Origin: Roseivivax isoporae LMG 25204
GTDB taxonomy: Bacteria > Pseudomonadota > Alphaproteobacteria > Rhodobacterales > Rhodobacteraceae
Assembly (NCBI RefSeq): GCF_000521865.1
Contig: NZ_JAME01000001.1
Location: 62,001 to 126,000, forward strand
Reading direction: 5' to 3'
Length of the DNA stretch: 64,000 bases
Shown: positions 55,287-64,000 of the stretch, one piece after another
Position numbering within the stretch: position 1 is the first letter of the stretch
Layout of the letters: each line of letters opens with the position of its first letter
Translations under genes and position numbers: made by a program
Notes under the pieces: generated by a model
Databases searched by the model: none
Seen by the model: the letters and a program-made list of their open reading frames with translations, nothing else
What the model was told of the DNA's origin: nothing

Positions 55287-56507
55287 ATGAACGAGCTCGT
55301 CAACAGCTTCATGACCGGGCCCGACGACAAGGGCCGCTTCGGCGATTTCGGCGGGCGTTTCGTGTCCGAGACGCTGATGCCGCTGATCCTCGAACTCGAG
55401 GAACGCTATACCTACGCCAAGACCGACCAGAGCTTCTGGGACGAGATGCACTTCCTCTGGAAGCACTATGTGGGCCGGCCCTCGCCGCTCTACCTCGCCG
55501 AGCGGCTGACCGAGCGGCTGGGCGGCGCCAAGGTGTACATGAAGCGCGACGAGTTGAACCACACCGGCGCGCACAAGATCAACAACGTGCTGGGCCAGAT
55601 CATCCTCGCGCGCCGCATGGGCAAGACCCGCATCATCGCCGAGACCGGTGCGGGCCAGCATGGCGTGGCGACGGCGACGGTCTGCGCCAAGTTCGGGCTG
55701 AAATGCGTGGTCTACATGGGCGCGCACGACGTCGAGCGGCAGCAGCCGAACGTGTTCCGCATGCGGCTTCTGGGCGCCGAGGTGGTGCCGGTGACGTCGG
55801 GCCGCGGCACGCTCAAGGACGCGATGAATGACGCGCTGCGCGACTGGGTGACGAACGTGCGCGACACGTTCTACTGCATCGGCACCGTCGCCGGCCCGCA
55901 TCCCTATCCCGCCATGGTCCGCGACTTCCAGTCGATCATCGGCAAGGAGGTGCGCGAACAGATGCACGAGGCCGAGGGCAGGCTGCCCGACACGGTCGTC
56001 GCCGCGATCGGCGGCGGATCGAACGCTATGGGGCTGTTCCACCCCTTCCTCGACGACAAGGAGGTGCGGATCATCGGCGTCGAGGCCGGCGGCAAGGGCG
56101 TCAACGACAGGATGGAACATTGCGCATCGCTGACGGGCGGGCGGCCGGGCGTCCTGCACGGCAACCGCACCTACCTGCTGCAGGACGACGACGGGCAGAT
56201 CCTCGAGGGCTTCTCGATCTCGGCCGGGCTCGACTACCCGGGCATCGGGCCTGAACATGCCTGGTTGCACGAGATCGGGCGCGCCGAATACGTGGCGATC
56301 ACCGACGCCGAGGCGCTCGAGGCGTTCCAGCTCTGCTGCGAGACCGAGGGCATCATCCCCGCGCTCGAGCCCTCGCACGCGCTGGCCCACGTGACGAAGA
56401 TCGCGCCCGAGCTTCCGTCCGACCATATCATCTGCATGAACATGTGCGGGCGTGGCGACAAGGACATCTTCACCGTCGCCAAGGCGCTTGGCCACGACAT
56501 GGGCTGA
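55287..56507 (+). CDS. trpB: Tryptophan synthase beta chain
   Basis: A 406-residue PLP enzyme. The PLP lysine is Lys97 in [18 protein letters not shown]; the phosphate-binding loop is [29 protein letters not shown] and [13 protein letters not shown] are further family marks. It condenses indole and serine to tryptophan. CCGGAGGA lies just upstream. It is not adjacent to trpA, which is encoded on the other strand near the right end of the window. Confidence 0.98.
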   Translation: MNELVNSFMTGPDDKGRFGDFGGRFVSETLMPLILELEERYTYAKTDQSFWDEMHFLWKHYVGRPSPLYLAERLTERLGGAKVYMKRDELNHTGAHKINNVLGQIILARRMGKTRIIAETGAGQHGVATATVCAKFGLKCVVYMGAHDVERQQPNVFRMRLLGAEVVPVTSGRGTLKDAMNDALRDWVTNVRDTFYCIGTVAGPHPYPAMVRDFQSIIGKEVREQMHEAEGRLPDTVVAAIGGGSNAMGLFHPFLDDKEVRIIGVEAGGKGVNDRMEHCASLTGGRPGVLHGNRTYLLQDDDGQILEGFSISAGLDYPGIGPEHAWLHEIGRAEYVAITDAEALEAFQLCCETEGIIPALEPSHALAHVTKIAPELPSDHIICMNMCGRGDKDIFTVAKALGHDMG

Positions 56508-56534
56508 ATCCGCAGGATTGTCCGGTTTGTGAAA

Positions 56535-56570
56535 GAAAGGGGCCGGTCCGGATGTGGATCGACCCCTTTC
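56535..56570 (+). terminator. Long hairpin downstream of trpB
   Basis: The 15-nt left arm starting GAAAGGGG (56535) pairs with the right arm ending CCCCTTTC (56570), with a single C-A mismatch and one G-U pair around a 6-nt loop. It begins 28 bp after the trpB stop. There is no T-run, so it may stabilise the 3' end or act with another factor rather than terminate alone. Confidence 0.55.
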
Positions 56571-56708
56571 ATGTTCGGAAAGTGAGGGCGTTTCCCCCGG
56601 GCACGCGGGGCGTCCGTGCCGTGCGGGCGAGGTCCCGGGGCGGCGCGGCCTGCGACGCCCGACGCGTGAGCATCCGACGGCAAATGCCCGGCTTTGCTCC
56701 GATGTCGC

Positions 56709-57089
56709 TCAGTCGGGCAGGTCGATCGCGTGCGCGCGCAGCTTGTCCTCGGGCACGATCTCGAGCGCCCGCCGATGGGTCGCGGCGAGCGAGACCCGCG
56801 GCGCGCATCCCTCCTCCGCCGCCTGGAGGAAGCGGCCGGCGCAGACGCACCAGCGGTCGCCGGGGCGGAGCCCCTCGAACCCGAACTCGGGGCGCGGCGT
56901 CGAAAGGTCGTTCCCCACGTACTTGGAATATGCCAGGAACTCGGCGGTCATCACCGCGCAGACGGTGTGGCTGCCCACGTCCTCGTTGCAGGTATTGCAC
57001 GCGCCGTCGCGGAAGAAGCCGGTCAGGGGATCGACCGAGCACGGCTCCAGCGGCCCGCCCAGGACGTTGATCTTCGGGTCCATCTCCAT
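56709..57089 (-). CDS. DUF2237 family protein
   Basis: A 126-residue soluble protein rich in cysteine: NVLGGPLEPCSVDPLTGFFR, GACNTCNEDVGSHTVCAVMT, then FLAYSKYVGNDLSTPRPEFG and PGDRWCVCAGRFLQAAEEG. These are the signature segments of DUF2237. The conserved cysteines and DGxCNT motif suggest metal or thiol chemistry, but no function is established. AGGAGGCGCCCC precedes the ATG. It lies 26 bp downstream of the serine hydrolase gene on the same strand. Confidence 0.85.
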   Translation of the reverse strand: MEMDPKINVLGGPLEPCSVDPLTGFFRDGACNTCNEDVGSHTVCAVMTAEFLAYSKYVGNDLSTPRPEFGFEGLRPGDRWCVCAGRFLQAAEEGCAPRVSLAATHRRALEIVPEDKLRAHAIDLPD

Positions 57090-57115
57090 GGGGCGCCTCC
57101 TGCCGACACAACCGG

Positions 57116-58279
57116 TTACACGCTGTCCCGAATACGACGGAACATCTGCAGCGAGTCCATGAACGCCCCGTCCTCGCGGAAGTTCCGGTCCGCCCCGTTG
57201 ACCGCGATCACCACCCCGGCAGCGCGGTCGAGGTAGAGGTACTGCCCGTAAACCCCGCGCCCCAGGACCTCTCCGCTGTCGCCGTCCGCGGGGATCCACC
57301 ACTGGTAGCCGTAGCGCAGCGCACCGGGCGCGGTGGGCGCAGAGGGCACGGTGCTGGCCGCGATCCAGTCCGCCGGCACCACCTGCCGTCCGTCCCAGTG
57401 GCCGCCCTGCAGCACCATCTGGCCGAAGCGCGCGTAGTCCCGCGTCGTCATGGCAAGTCCGCCCAGAGCGAAGGCCACGCCGTAACCGTCCGTCACGTAA
57501 AGCGGTTCGCGTTCGAGCCCGAGCGGCGCCACGATCCGCTCGGACATGAGGTCGGGCAGCGACTGCCCGGTGGCGCCGCGCAGGACCATCGACAGGACAT
57601 GCGTGTCGATCGACACGTAGGCCCAGGACGTGCCCGGCGCGGCCGCCCGGTCGTCGAGTCCCGCGGCATAGCTGTCCATCGAGCCGCCCAGCGCAAGGAC
57701 GCGGCCCATGCGGTTGATGTCGCTCCAGAAGTCCAGGTAGTCCTCGTCGAAGGCCACGCCCGAGGACATCTGCAGCACGTTCCGGACGGACACGCCGTCA
57801 TAGGCCGACCCGGCGAGGGCCGGCGCGTAGCGTGTCACCGGGTCGTCGAGGCTGTCGATCGTGCCATCCGCAACGACGGTGCCGAAGAGCGCGGAAAGAA
57901 ACGATTTCGCCATCGACCAGGAGATCCGCAGATCGTCCGGGCCCGTGCCGAGCCGGTAGGTCTCGTGCCGGATCGCACCCTCCTTCAGCACCACCATCGC
58001 CGTCACCGCCCTTCGGTCGAGCCAGGCGTCGAGCCCGTCCGGCGGCACAAGCGGCATGCCCTGCGGCAGCGGCACCGCGGGACCGTCGCCGCGCGGCACC
58101 GGCGCCGTGTGAAAGAGCGTGTGCATGTTGCTGAAGTTGCGCACGATCCTGTCCTCGGCGAACAGGCTCGTCACGGCCATGAGCCGCGTCAGGTCCTCGC
58201 GCTTCCACAGGCCGGCCGCCAGCACGGCAAGGGCCACGATGCCCGCCGCGGCGGCGGCGCGCGCCGTCCGTCTGCCCAT
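57116..58279 (-). CDS. Serine hydrolase, beta-lactamase/penicillin-binding-protein-like (class C type)
   Basis: A 387-residue protein with an N-terminal membrane anchor (RAAAAAGIVALAVLAAGLW). The catalytic SxxK is in RISWSMAKSFLSALF (about residue 125). A Tyr-x-Ser candidate for the second motif is SWAYVSIDTHVL, followed by RYGYQWWIPADG and GRGVYGQYLYLDRAAG near the C-terminus. Such proteins hydrolyse esters or small amides or trim peptidoglycan in the periplasm; true beta-lactamase activity is unlikely. ATG 58279 has a GGGGA upstream; a TTG 17 codons earlier is an alternative. It precedes the DUF2237 gene by 26 bp. Confidence 0.87.
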   Translation of the reverse strand: MGRRTARAAAAAGIVALAVLAAGLWKREDLTRLMAVTSLFAEDRIVRNFSNMHTLFHTAPVPRGDGPAVPLPQGMPLVPPDGLDAWLDRRAVTAMVVLKEGAIRHETYRLGTGPDDLRISWSMAKSFLSALFGTVVADGTIDSLDDPVTRYAPALAGSAYDGVSVRNVLQMSSGVAFDEDYLDFWSDINRMGRVLALGGSMDSYAAGLDDRAAAPGTSWAYVSIDTHVLSMVLRGATGQSLPDLMSERIVAPLGLEREPLYVTDGYGVAFALGGLAMTTRDYARFGQMVLQGGHWDGRQVVPADWIAASTVPSAPTAPGALRYGYQWWIPADGDSGEVLGRGVYGQYLYLDRAAGVVIAVNGADRNFREDGAFMDSLQMFRRIRDSV

Positions 58280-58348
58280 CTTCCCCGTCCTCCCGGCACG
58301 CAGCGAACACCGGTGCCGCGCGTCCGGCAAGCGTGACGCTGCGGCGCT

Positions 58349-59038
58349 TCAGCGGAAGCGATCGGCGAGCCGCTGGAGCGGGGAGCGCGCGTCGGGCTCG
58401 GGGTCTGCGGGCCCTTCCGCGGCGGGGCGTTCGGTCTCGACGCGCCCGGGCTTCGGCGCGCTCTCGCGCTGGGGCTGCGTGCGCAGCGCGACCTTGGTGG
58501 TGAAGCCCGCCGCATCGCCGTCCGCGAGGGCCGGCGCCCCGTCCGAGATGCCGCGCAGCACGTCGTCGAGCCAGGCCTCGTCGGCCTTGGCGAAGTCGTG
58601 CAGCACGTAGCCCGACACCAGTTCCTTGCGGCCGGGATGACCGATCCCGATGCGCACGCGGCGGTAGGCCTCGCCGATGTGGGCGTGGATCGAGCGCAGC
58701 CCGTTGTGACCCGCATGGCCGCCGCCGGTCTTGACCTTGACCTTGCCCGGCGCGAGGTCGAGCTCGTCGTGCAGGATCACCACGTCCTCGGGGCCGAGCT
58801 TGTAGAAGCGCATCGCCTCGCCCACCGCCTGGCCCGAGAGGTTCATGAAGGTGCCGGGTTTCAGCAGGATGACCTTGTCGCCGCCGAGCCTGCCCTCCGC
58901 CGCCTCGCCCTGGAAGCGGGCGCGCCACGGCCCGAGCCCGTGGTCCTCGGCGATGCGGTCCACCGCCATGAAGCCCACGTTGTGCCGGTTGCCCGCGTAT
59001 TTCGCGCCCGGATTGCCGAGACCTGCGAAGAGTTTCAT
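58349..59038 (-). CDS. pth: Peptidyl-tRNA hydrolase
   Basis: A 229-residue enzyme. [20 protein letters not shown] carries the family Asn9 and His19; [29 protein letters not shown] and [12 protein letters not shown] are further hallmarks. It recycles peptidyl-tRNAs released from stalled ribosomes. The core ends near residue 190; an acidic and proline-rich tail of about 40 residues follows, longer than in many Pth proteins. It lies downstream of rplY on the same strand, behind a hairpin. Confidence 0.97.
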   Translation of the reverse strand: MKLFAGLGNPGAKYAGNRHNVGFMAVDRIAEDHGLGPWRARFQGEAAEGRLGGDKVILLKPGTFMNLSGQAVGEAMRFYKLGPEDVVILHDELDLAPGKVKVKTGGGHAGHNGLRSIHAHIGEAYRRVRIGIGHPGRKELVSGYVLHDFAKADEAWLDDVLRGISDGAPALADGDAAGFTTKVALRTQPQRESAPKPGRVETERPAAEGPADPEPDARSPLQRLADRFR

Positions 59039-59096
59039 GGCCGTCTCCCCTCTGCGTCGGGCCGAGAGATAGGGCGCGGGCGCGCCGGCCGCAACG

Positions 59097-59127
59097 AAAA
59101 CGGCCCCGCGCGGGGGCGCGGGGCCGT
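59097..59127 (-). terminator. Terminator-like hairpin between rplY and pth
   Basis: ACGGCCCCGCGC (59100-59111) pairs perfectly with GCGCGGGGCCGT (59116-59127) across a 4-nt loop. On the minus strand it is followed by TTTT, a short U-tract. It lies 34 bp after the rplY stop, so rplY and pth may be separately transcribed or partly coupled. Confidence 0.7.
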
Positions 59128-59161
59128 GATGGCGGGGCAGGGATGCCGCGCCGCGTCGGGA

Positions 59162-59818
59162 TCAGTCGTTCTCGCCCTCGACGGTCTCGGCGTTCTGTTC
59201 GATGACCTCGGTCTCCGTCACCTCGTCCTCGTCGGACGCCGCGGCCAGCGCGGACGGCGCGGTGATGTTGCAGATCACGAAATCGCGGTCGATCGTCTTC
59301 TTGGCGCCCTCGGGCAGCGGGACGCTCGAGATGGTCAGCGTGTCGCCGATCTCGAGGCCCTCGAGATCCGCCACGACCTTTTCCGGGATGTCGCCGGCGG
59401 TCACCATCAGCTCGACCTCGGGACGCACGACGGTCATCACGCCGCCCTTGCGCAGGCCCGGGCACTTGTCCTCGTTGATGAACTCGACCGGGATGTAGAG
59501 GTTGATCTTCGAGGTCCGGCGCAGGCGCATGAAGTCCACATGCGTCGGCAGGTCCTTGACCACGTCGCGCTGCACGTCGCGGCAGATCACGCGGACGTCC
59601 TCGTGGCCGTCAACCTTGAGGTTGAAGAGCCGCGACTTGAAGCGGCCGGCGCGCAGGCGCTTGATGAGGTCGTTGTAGGGCAGGTTGATGGGCAGCGGTT
59701 CCTTTTCGCCACCGAACACGATCCCCGGAACGAGATTGGCGCGACGCGCCGCACGAGCGGCGCCCTTGCCCGTCCCCGTGCGTTCCTGGGCGTGAAGATC
59801 TGGGATTTCTCCAGCCAT
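59162..59818 (-). CDS. rplY: Large ribosomal subunit protein bL25 (RplY/Ctc, two-domain form)
   Basis: A 218-residue protein. The N-terminal 5S rRNA-binding domain reads [20 protein letters not shown] and [20 protein letters not shown]; the C-terminal CTC domain begins around [20 protein letters not shown]. An acidic tail ([20 protein letters not shown]) closes the chain, common in alphaproteobacteria. It binds 5S rRNA in the central protuberance. It is followed by pth, the usual order. Confidence 0.97.
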   Translation of the reverse strand: MAGEIPDLHAQERTGTGKGAARAARRANLVPGIVFGGEKEPLPINLPYNDLIKRLRAGRFKSRLFNLKVDGHEDVRVICRDVQRDVVKDLPTHVDFMRLRRTSKINLYIPVEFINEDKCPGLRKGGVMTVVRPEVELMVTAGDIPEKVVADLEGLEIGDTLTISSVPLPEGAKKTIDRDFVICNITAPSALAAASDEDEVTETEVIEQNAETVEGEND

Positions 59819-59997
59819 GTCTTTAACTCCTGATGTCTGACGCGGCGTGCCTCCAAGGCTGTCACCCCGCGCGAGTGCTGCCCGTTACACGCATGCCCCC
59901 GCCATGGCAAGGCGATTCGGGGGTACGCGCGGCGCACACCCGCCGTCCCGTCGAGGGCGTCTGGACGCCGGGCGCGCCGCATGTCACAGGCACCGCC

Positions 59998-61173
59998 ATG
60001 CAGATGCTGGGTGATCTCCGGGCCAGCCGCGGCCCCGCGGCGGCCTTTGCCGCGATGGGCGTGTTCTGGGGCGGTTTCGCGGCGCAGGTGCCCGCGGTCA
60101 AGGCGCAGGTCGGACTGTCCGACGGCGGCTTCGGGCTGGCGCTGCTCGTGGCCACGGTGGGTGCGGTCGCGGCCATGTGGCTCGCCCCCCTGGCCGAGGC
60201 GCGGCTCGGGCGGCACGCGCTGAGCGTGGCGACAGCGGCCTCCGCGACGGTCGCGCTCTTTCCCGGAATGATCGGCGACGGCGTCACCTTCGCGCTGGTG
60301 ATGCTGCTGGGCTGCATGGGGCTCGGCGTCATGGACGTGGTGATGAACACCCGCATCAGCCTGATCGAGAGCGTCACGGGCCGCACGCTGATGAACCTCA
60401 ACCACGCGATCTACTCGCTGACCTACGCCTTCGTCGCGCTGGCGGTCGGGCTCGCGCGGGAGGCGGGCATCGCGCCCGCGCCGATATTCCTCGTGCTCGG
60501 CGCGGTCATGTTCGGCCTCACGATCATCGTGGCGACGGTGCGCGACCCCGCGGCGCCGGCGGATGCCGACGACGACGCGGACGGCCCGGTCGTGGTGCGG
60601 GCGCCCTGGGCGCTGATCCTGCCGGGCGGCCTGATCGTGTGCCTGGCCTTCCTGTCCGAACAGGCGACCGAGGGCTGGTCGGCGCTTCATCTCGAGCGCG
60701 GTCACGGCGCGGGTGCCGCGGCGGGCGCGCTCGGGCCTGCGCTTCTCGGGCTCACCATGGGCATCGGCCGGCTGTCGGGGCAGGTGCTGGCGCAGCGGCT
60801 GTCGGAACGGTCGGTGATCGCCGCCGCCACCCTGATCGCCGCCGTGGGCGCGCTCGTCGCCGCGCACGGGCCCGGCCTCGGCTTCGCGCTCGCGGGCTTC
60901 ACGCTGATGGGGCTCGGTCTCTCGGTCGTGGTGCCCATGGTCTTTGCCTGGGTGGGGCGGCTCGTGCCGTCGCGGGCGCGCGCGCACGCGATCTCGCGGC
61001 TGTCGGTCGTGGGCTATACCGGTTTCTTCCTCGGGCCGCCGATGATGGGCTTCGTGTCCGAGGGGTTCGGCCTCTCGACGTCCTTCACGGTGATCGCCGT
61101 CCTGCTGCTGGTGGTGCCGCTCGCGCTCCTGCCGGCGCTCGGGCGCGGGGCGATGCCCGTCCGCGCGCCCTGA
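59998..61173 (+). CDS. MFS permease, YbjJ/MosC-like
   Basis: A 391-residue membrane protein with twelve hydrophobic segments. FAAMGVFWGGFAAQVPAVKA near residue 20 and LGCMGLGVMDVVMNTRISLI near 100 recall the YbjJ/MosC branch of MFS. A charged loop (DPAAPADADDDADGP) joins the two six-helix halves. The substrate is unknown. ATG 59998 was chosen because the segment upstream is Pro/Arg-rich and has no transporter character; earlier in-frame starts exist. The gene is divergent from rplY and converges with the alpha-hydroxy-acid dehydrogenase gene after 9 bp. Confidence 0.83.
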   Translation: MQMLGDLRASRGPAAAFAAMGVFWGGFAAQVPAVKAQVGLSDGGFGLALLVATVGAVAAMWLAPLAEARLGRHALSVATAASATVALFPGMIGDGVTFALVMLLGCMGLGVMDVVMNTRISLIESVTGRTLMNLNHAIYSLTYAFVALAVGLAREAGIAPAPIFLVLGAVMFGLTIIVATVRDPAAPADADDDADGPVVVRAPWALILPGGLIVCLAFLSEQATEGWSALHLERGHGAGAAAGALGPALLGLTMGIGRLSGQVLAQRLSERSVIAAATLIAAVGALVAAHGPGLGFALAGFTLMGLGLSVVVPMVFAWVGRLVPSRARAHAISRLSVVGYTGFFLGPPMMGFVSEGFGLSTSFTVIAVLLLVVPLALLPALGRGAMPVRAP

Positions 61174-61182
61174 GGAGACGCC

Positions 61183-62367
61183 TCAGGCGTTGCGGCGCGG
61201 CGCCTCCCAGCGACCCGAGAAGTCCTCGGGCACGAGAAGGATGTCGCGGTCGATGTCAGTGACGTGCCGCCGTCCGCAGAGCGCCATCGACACGTCGAGC
61301 TCGTTGCGGATGATCTCGAGCGCGCGGGTCACGCCCTTCTGGCCCATGGCGCCGAGGCCGTAGATGTAGGCGCGCCCGATATGCACGCCCTTGGCGCCCA
61401 TGGCGAGCGCCTTGAGCACGTCCTGGCCCGACCGCACGCCGCTGTCGAGGTGCACCTCGACCTTGTCGCCCACCGCGTCGAGCACCGGGGTCAGCGCCCG
61501 GATCGACGACAGCGCGCCATCGAGCTGCCGGCCGCCGTGGTTCGAGACGATGATCGCGTCGGCGCCCACGTTCACCGCCTCGAGCGCATCGCGCGGGTCC
61601 ATGATCCCCTTGATGATGAGGGGGCCGTCCCACATGTCCCGGAACTGCCGGATGCGGTCCCAGTTCAGCGACTGGTCGAATTTCTGCGCCGTCCACGTCA
61701 TCAGCGAGGACGGGTCGTCCACGTCCGCCACGTGGCCGACGATGTTGCCGAACTGCCGCCGCCTGGTCGACAGCATGCCCATGGCCCAGGCCCACTTGGT
61801 CGAGAGGTTCACGAGAGTGCGCAGCGTGGGCTTTGGAGGCGCCGACAGCCCGTTGCGATGGTCCTTGTGCCTCTGGCCGAGAAGCTGGAGGTCGACGGTG
61901 ATGACCGCGGCCGAGCATTTCGCGGCCCTGGCCCGGTCGAAGAGCCTGCGCATGTAATCGTCGTCGGTCAGCGTGTAGACCTGCAGCCAGAACGGCTTCG
62001 AGGTGTTGGCGGCGACGTCCTCGATCGAGCAGATCGACATGGTGGACAGGCTGAAGGGCACGCCGAACGCCTCGGCCGCCTTCGCCGCCTTGATCTCGCC
62101 GTCCCAGTGCTGCATCCCCGTCATGCCCACGGGCGCGAGCGCCACCGGCATCGCCACGTCCTGGCCGATCATGGTGCTGCGGGTGGTGCGGTTCGCCATG
62201 TCCACGGCCACCCGCTGGCGCAGGTAGATCTTGTCGAAATCCGAGGAATTCTCCCGGAAGGTCTGTTCCGTCCAGCTGCCCGACTCGCAGTAATCGTAGA
62301 ACATCTTGGGCACGCGACGCCGGTAGATGCGCTTGAGGTCCTCGATCTCGGTGATGACGGGGGGCAT
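61183..62367 (-). CDS. FMN-dependent alpha-hydroxy-acid dehydrogenase (L-lactate dehydrogenase-like)
   Basis: A 394-residue TIM-barrel flavoenzyme. The active-site signature is IIVSNHGGRQLDGALSS with the catalytic histidine and arginine. FMN-binding parts include VALAPVGMTGMQHWDGE, SLSTMSICSIEDVAA and LDSGVRSGQDVLKALAMGAK. It oxidises an L-2-hydroxy acid, L-lactate most likely, passing electrons to the respiratory chain or oxygen. No lactate permease or regulator accompanies it. Length fits LldD/glycolate-oxidase-type enzymes; LldD is the best guess among them. Confidence 0.92.
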   Translation of the reverse strand: MPPVITEIEDLKRIYRRRVPKMFYDYCESGSWTEQTFRENSSDFDKIYLRQRVAVDMANRTTRSTMIGQDVAMPVALAPVGMTGMQHWDGEIKAAKAAEAFGVPFSLSTMSICSIEDVAANTSKPFWLQVYTLTDDDYMRRLFDRARAAKCSAAVITVDLQLLGQRHKDHRNGLSAPPKPTLRTLVNLSTKWAWAMGMLSTRRRQFGNIVGHVADVDDPSSLMTWTAQKFDQSLNWDRIRQFRDMWDGPLIIKGIMDPRDALEAVNVGADAIIVSNHGGRQLDGALSSIRALTPVLDAVGDKVEVHLDSGVRSGQDVLKALAMGAKGVHIGRAYIYGLGAMGQKGVTRALEIIRNELDVSMALCGRRHVTDIDRDILLVPEDFSGRWEAPRRNA

Positions 62368-62428
62368 GCGGCTCTCCTCGGGCGGACGTTCCGAGGAGGC
62401 TTAGCAAGCGTCGTGACGTCCGTCCATC

Positions 62429-63031
62429 TCAGGCCCCGCCGAGCCGCGCGAGCTCTGCCTCGAGCTCGGCGATGTGCGCCTCGCGAGTTTCGAGGGCGCG
62501 CGCCACGTCGGCGGCCTCGAACCGTTGGGGGATGTGCTGCGGGCAGTTCCGGTCGATCGCGGCCACGTCGATGATCAGCGCGCGTTCCGCCCGGCCGGTG
62601 CCGTCCCCGGGCATCAGCCGCGCCACGAGGTCGGGATCGTCCTCGACCATGCGGGCGGTTCCCCAGATCTTGACCCGCAGGCGGTTGGCGTAATCGATGA
62701 GAAAGAGGTGGATGCGCGGGTTCTCGGACAGGTTGCCGGTCGAGATGTACTGCCGGTTCCCCGCGAGGTCGGCCATCCCGAGCGTGCGTTCGTCGAGGAC
62801 CTTCAGGAATCCCGGCGGCCCGCCGCGGTGCTGGATGTAGGGCTGGCCATCCGCGCTCGCCGTGGCGAGGAAGACGGACCGCTGGGCCGCGATGAACTGC
62901 GCCACGTCGGGCGAAATCGTCGTGTCCCACCCGCCCCGTGCCTCGACGCGGGCATAGGCGGCGCGCGATCCGAGCCGGTCCTGCACGGCCTTGACCGCGG
63001 GCGAGAAGGCGATGTCGGTCGAGGGCTGCAT
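62429..63031 (-). CDS. Pyridoxamine 5'-phosphate oxidase-like FMN-binding protein
   Basis: A 200-residue split-barrel protein. SVFLATASADGQPYIQHRGG is the typical flavin-binding strand pair, followed by GNRQYISTGNLSENPRIHLF and LRVKIWGTARMVEDDP. C-terminal residues 165-200 form a probable coiled coil (ARALETREAHIAELEAELAR). It is not PdxH; these relatives are of uncertain function, some acting on heme or flavin substrates. It lies 61 bp upstream of the alpha-hydroxy-acid dehydrogenase gene on the same strand, but a functional link is unproven. Confidence 0.87.
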   Translation of the reverse strand: MQPSTDIAFSPAVKAVQDRLGSRAAYARVEARGGWDTTISPDVAQFIAAQRSVFLATASADGQPYIQHRGGPPGFLKVLDERTLGMADLAGNRQYISTGNLSENPRIHLFLIDYANRLRVKIWGTARMVEDDPDLVARLMPGDGTGRAERALIIDVAAIDRNCPQHIPQRFEAADVARALETREAHIAELEAELARLGGA

Positions 63032-63159
63032 GGCGGTCGCTCCGGTGTGGTCCGGCAGGCCCCATGCGCCGCCGGCCCGTCGAACATGGCCCCGGAACCC
63101 GCGAGGAACAATCCGTGCAAAACGGAAGTCAGTATTCCTGTTTTCGCAATGACCGACGC

Positions 63160-63951
63160 TCAGGCGGAATGGGCGCCCCCGGCGAGCGAGGCGACGAAGT
63201 CCAGCACCTCGGGCACCGGGCGCCCCTCGGCCAGCGCCGCCACGATGGCCGAGCCCACGACGCAGCCGTCGGCCACGCCGGCGATGGCCGCGGCGCTCTC
63301 GGGTGTGCGGATCCCGAAGCCCACGATCACGGGCAGGTCGGTCTGCGCCTTGATGCGCGACACCTCGGGGCCCACGTCGCCGGCCTCTGCCGCTGCGGCG
63401 CCCGTGATCCCGGTGATCGACACGTAGTAGACGAAGCCCGAGGTGTTCTGCAGCACGCGCGGCAGCCTCCGGTCATCGGTCGTGGGCGTCGCAAGGCGTA
63501 TGAAGTTCATGCCGGCCTTCTGCGCGGGCAGGCACAGCTCGTCGTCCTCCTCGGGCGGCAGGTCGACCACGATCAGCCCGTCGATGCCGGCCTCGGTCGC
63601 CTGCGCCAGGAACCGGTCGACGCCGCGCGAATAGATCGGGTTGTAGTAGCCCATGAGCACGATGGGCGTCTCGTTGTCCTCGGCGCGGAAGCGGCGCACC
63701 ATGTCGAGCGTCCGGTCGAGCGTCATGCCGCCGGCGAGCGCGCGCTGGCCCGCGGTCTGGATCGTCGGGCCATCGGCCATGGGATCGGTGAAAGGCAGGC
63801 CCAGCTCGATCACGTCGACGCCGGCGCCGGGCAGCCCGCGCATGAGCTCGAAAGAGGTTTCCACGTCCGGGTCGCCGGCCATGATGTAGGCCACGAAGGC
63901 CTTCCGTCCGTCCTGCCGGAGGCTGGCGAAACGGGCGTCGATCCGGGTCAT
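63160..63951 (-). CDS. trpA: Tryptophan synthase alpha chain
   Basis: A 263-residue TIM-barrel enzyme. Catalytic residues are Glu49 ([10 protein letters not shown]) and Asp60 ([11 protein letters not shown]), at the canonical numbers. It cleaves indole-3-glycerol phosphate and hands indole to TrpB. AAGGGAGAG precedes the ATG. It is separated from trpB by about 6.6 kb and lies on the opposite strand, so the subunits are not cotranscribed. Confidence 0.97.
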   Translation of the reverse strand: MTRIDARFASLRQDGRKAFVAYIMAGDPDVETSFELMRGLPGAGVDVIELGLPFTDPMADGPTIQTAGQRALAGGMTLDRTLDMVRRFRAEDNETPIVLMGYYNPIYSRGVDRFLAQATEAGIDGLIVVDLPPEEDDELCLPAQKAGMNFIRLATPTTDDRRLPRVLQNTSGFVYYVSITGITGAAAAEAGDVGPEVSRIKAQTDLPVIVGFGIRTPESAAAIAGVADGCVVGSAIVAALAEGRPVPEVLDFVASLAGGAHSA

Positions 63952-64000
63952 TGTCTCTCTCCCTTGCGCGGTCCGCTGAACCGGATGCCCGAGAGGGGCG

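Noticed and set aside
57116-58279. Serine hydrolase considered as an antibiotic-resistance beta-lactamase
   Set aside because: It has an SxxK motif but a membrane-anchor type N-terminus and lacks a clear KTG and canonical YxN; it fits the general esterase/PBP-like group.

Overview
The window is a GC-rich chromosomal segment, almost certainly from an alphaproteobacterium of the order Rhodobacterales (Roseobacter/Paracoccaceae type). The support is the gene order chvI-chvG-hprK-rapZ-EIIA-HPr with divergent pckA, the dnaX-ybaB-recR run, a 561-residue methylsuccinyl-CoA dehydrogenase of the ethylmalonyl-CoA pathway, a DUF6473 protein, and an ectABC-ask operon. The ectoine genes suggest a marine or salt-exposed lifestyle. 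There are no phage, IS, CRISPR, rRNA or tRNA features that I can see; the window reads as core chromosome with catabolic islands. Genes are dense on both strands with many 4-8 bp overlaps.

Layout. 2-1604: end of a GntR/HutC (UTRA) regulator and an MFS transporter. 1614-13517: a catabolic locus. A FadR-type GntR regulator and an amidohydrolase run leftward. A nine-gene operon runs rightward: Dpp-type ABC importer (binding protein, two permeases, two ATPases), flavin-reductase-like protein, hydantoin-racemase-like enzyme and two more amidohydrolases. It looks like uptake and hydrolysis of a cyclic amide or ureide; the substrate is not identifiable. 13518-13920 holds no gene I can support. 13921-18601: ectoine biosynthesis (ectA-ectB-ectC-ask) with its own promoter, a strong terminator and a divergent MarR-type regulator. 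18619-25736: tamA-tamB outer-membrane assembly genes; TamB carries five tandem units of 170 residues. 25955-30031: TetR regulator, then a Tat-exported molybdenum hydroxylase (2Fe-2S and Moco subunits) and a diheme cytochrome c behind a palindromic promoter/operator.

30073-37401: acyltransferase, HPr, EIIA, RapZ, short HPr kinase and the ChvG/ChvI two-component system in one leftward run, with pckA divergent; this couples an incomplete regulatory PTS to envelope-stress signalling and gluconeogenesis. 37470-42596: secreted protein, TSUP permease, mcd and a convergent 3-hydroxybutyryl-CoA dehydrogenase, and a DUF6473 protein. 42607-48051: dnaX-ybaB-recR running straight into pcaC-pcaH-pcaG-BKACE. 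48232-55132: acyl-CoA synthetase, then ArsR regulator, Zn alcohol dehydrogenase, MFS, pcaB and pcaD. Together the two pca blocks encode protocatechuate ring cleavage to 3-oxoadipate, with a beta-keto acid cleavage enzyme plausibly replacing PcaIJ/PcaF. 55287-63951: trpB, DUF2237, a serine hydrolase, pth, rplY, an MFS permease, an FMN alpha-hydroxy-acid dehydrogenase, a PNPOx-like protein and trpA.

The most unusual observations are the 170-residue TamB repeat array with a near-invariant period, an amidohydrolase that has lost its HxH metal motif beside a hydantoin racemase, the clean palindromic operators in front of the ABC and molybdenum-hydroxylase operons, and a catabolic pca operon directly downstream of recR. 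All function calls come from reading motifs; no database search was run.
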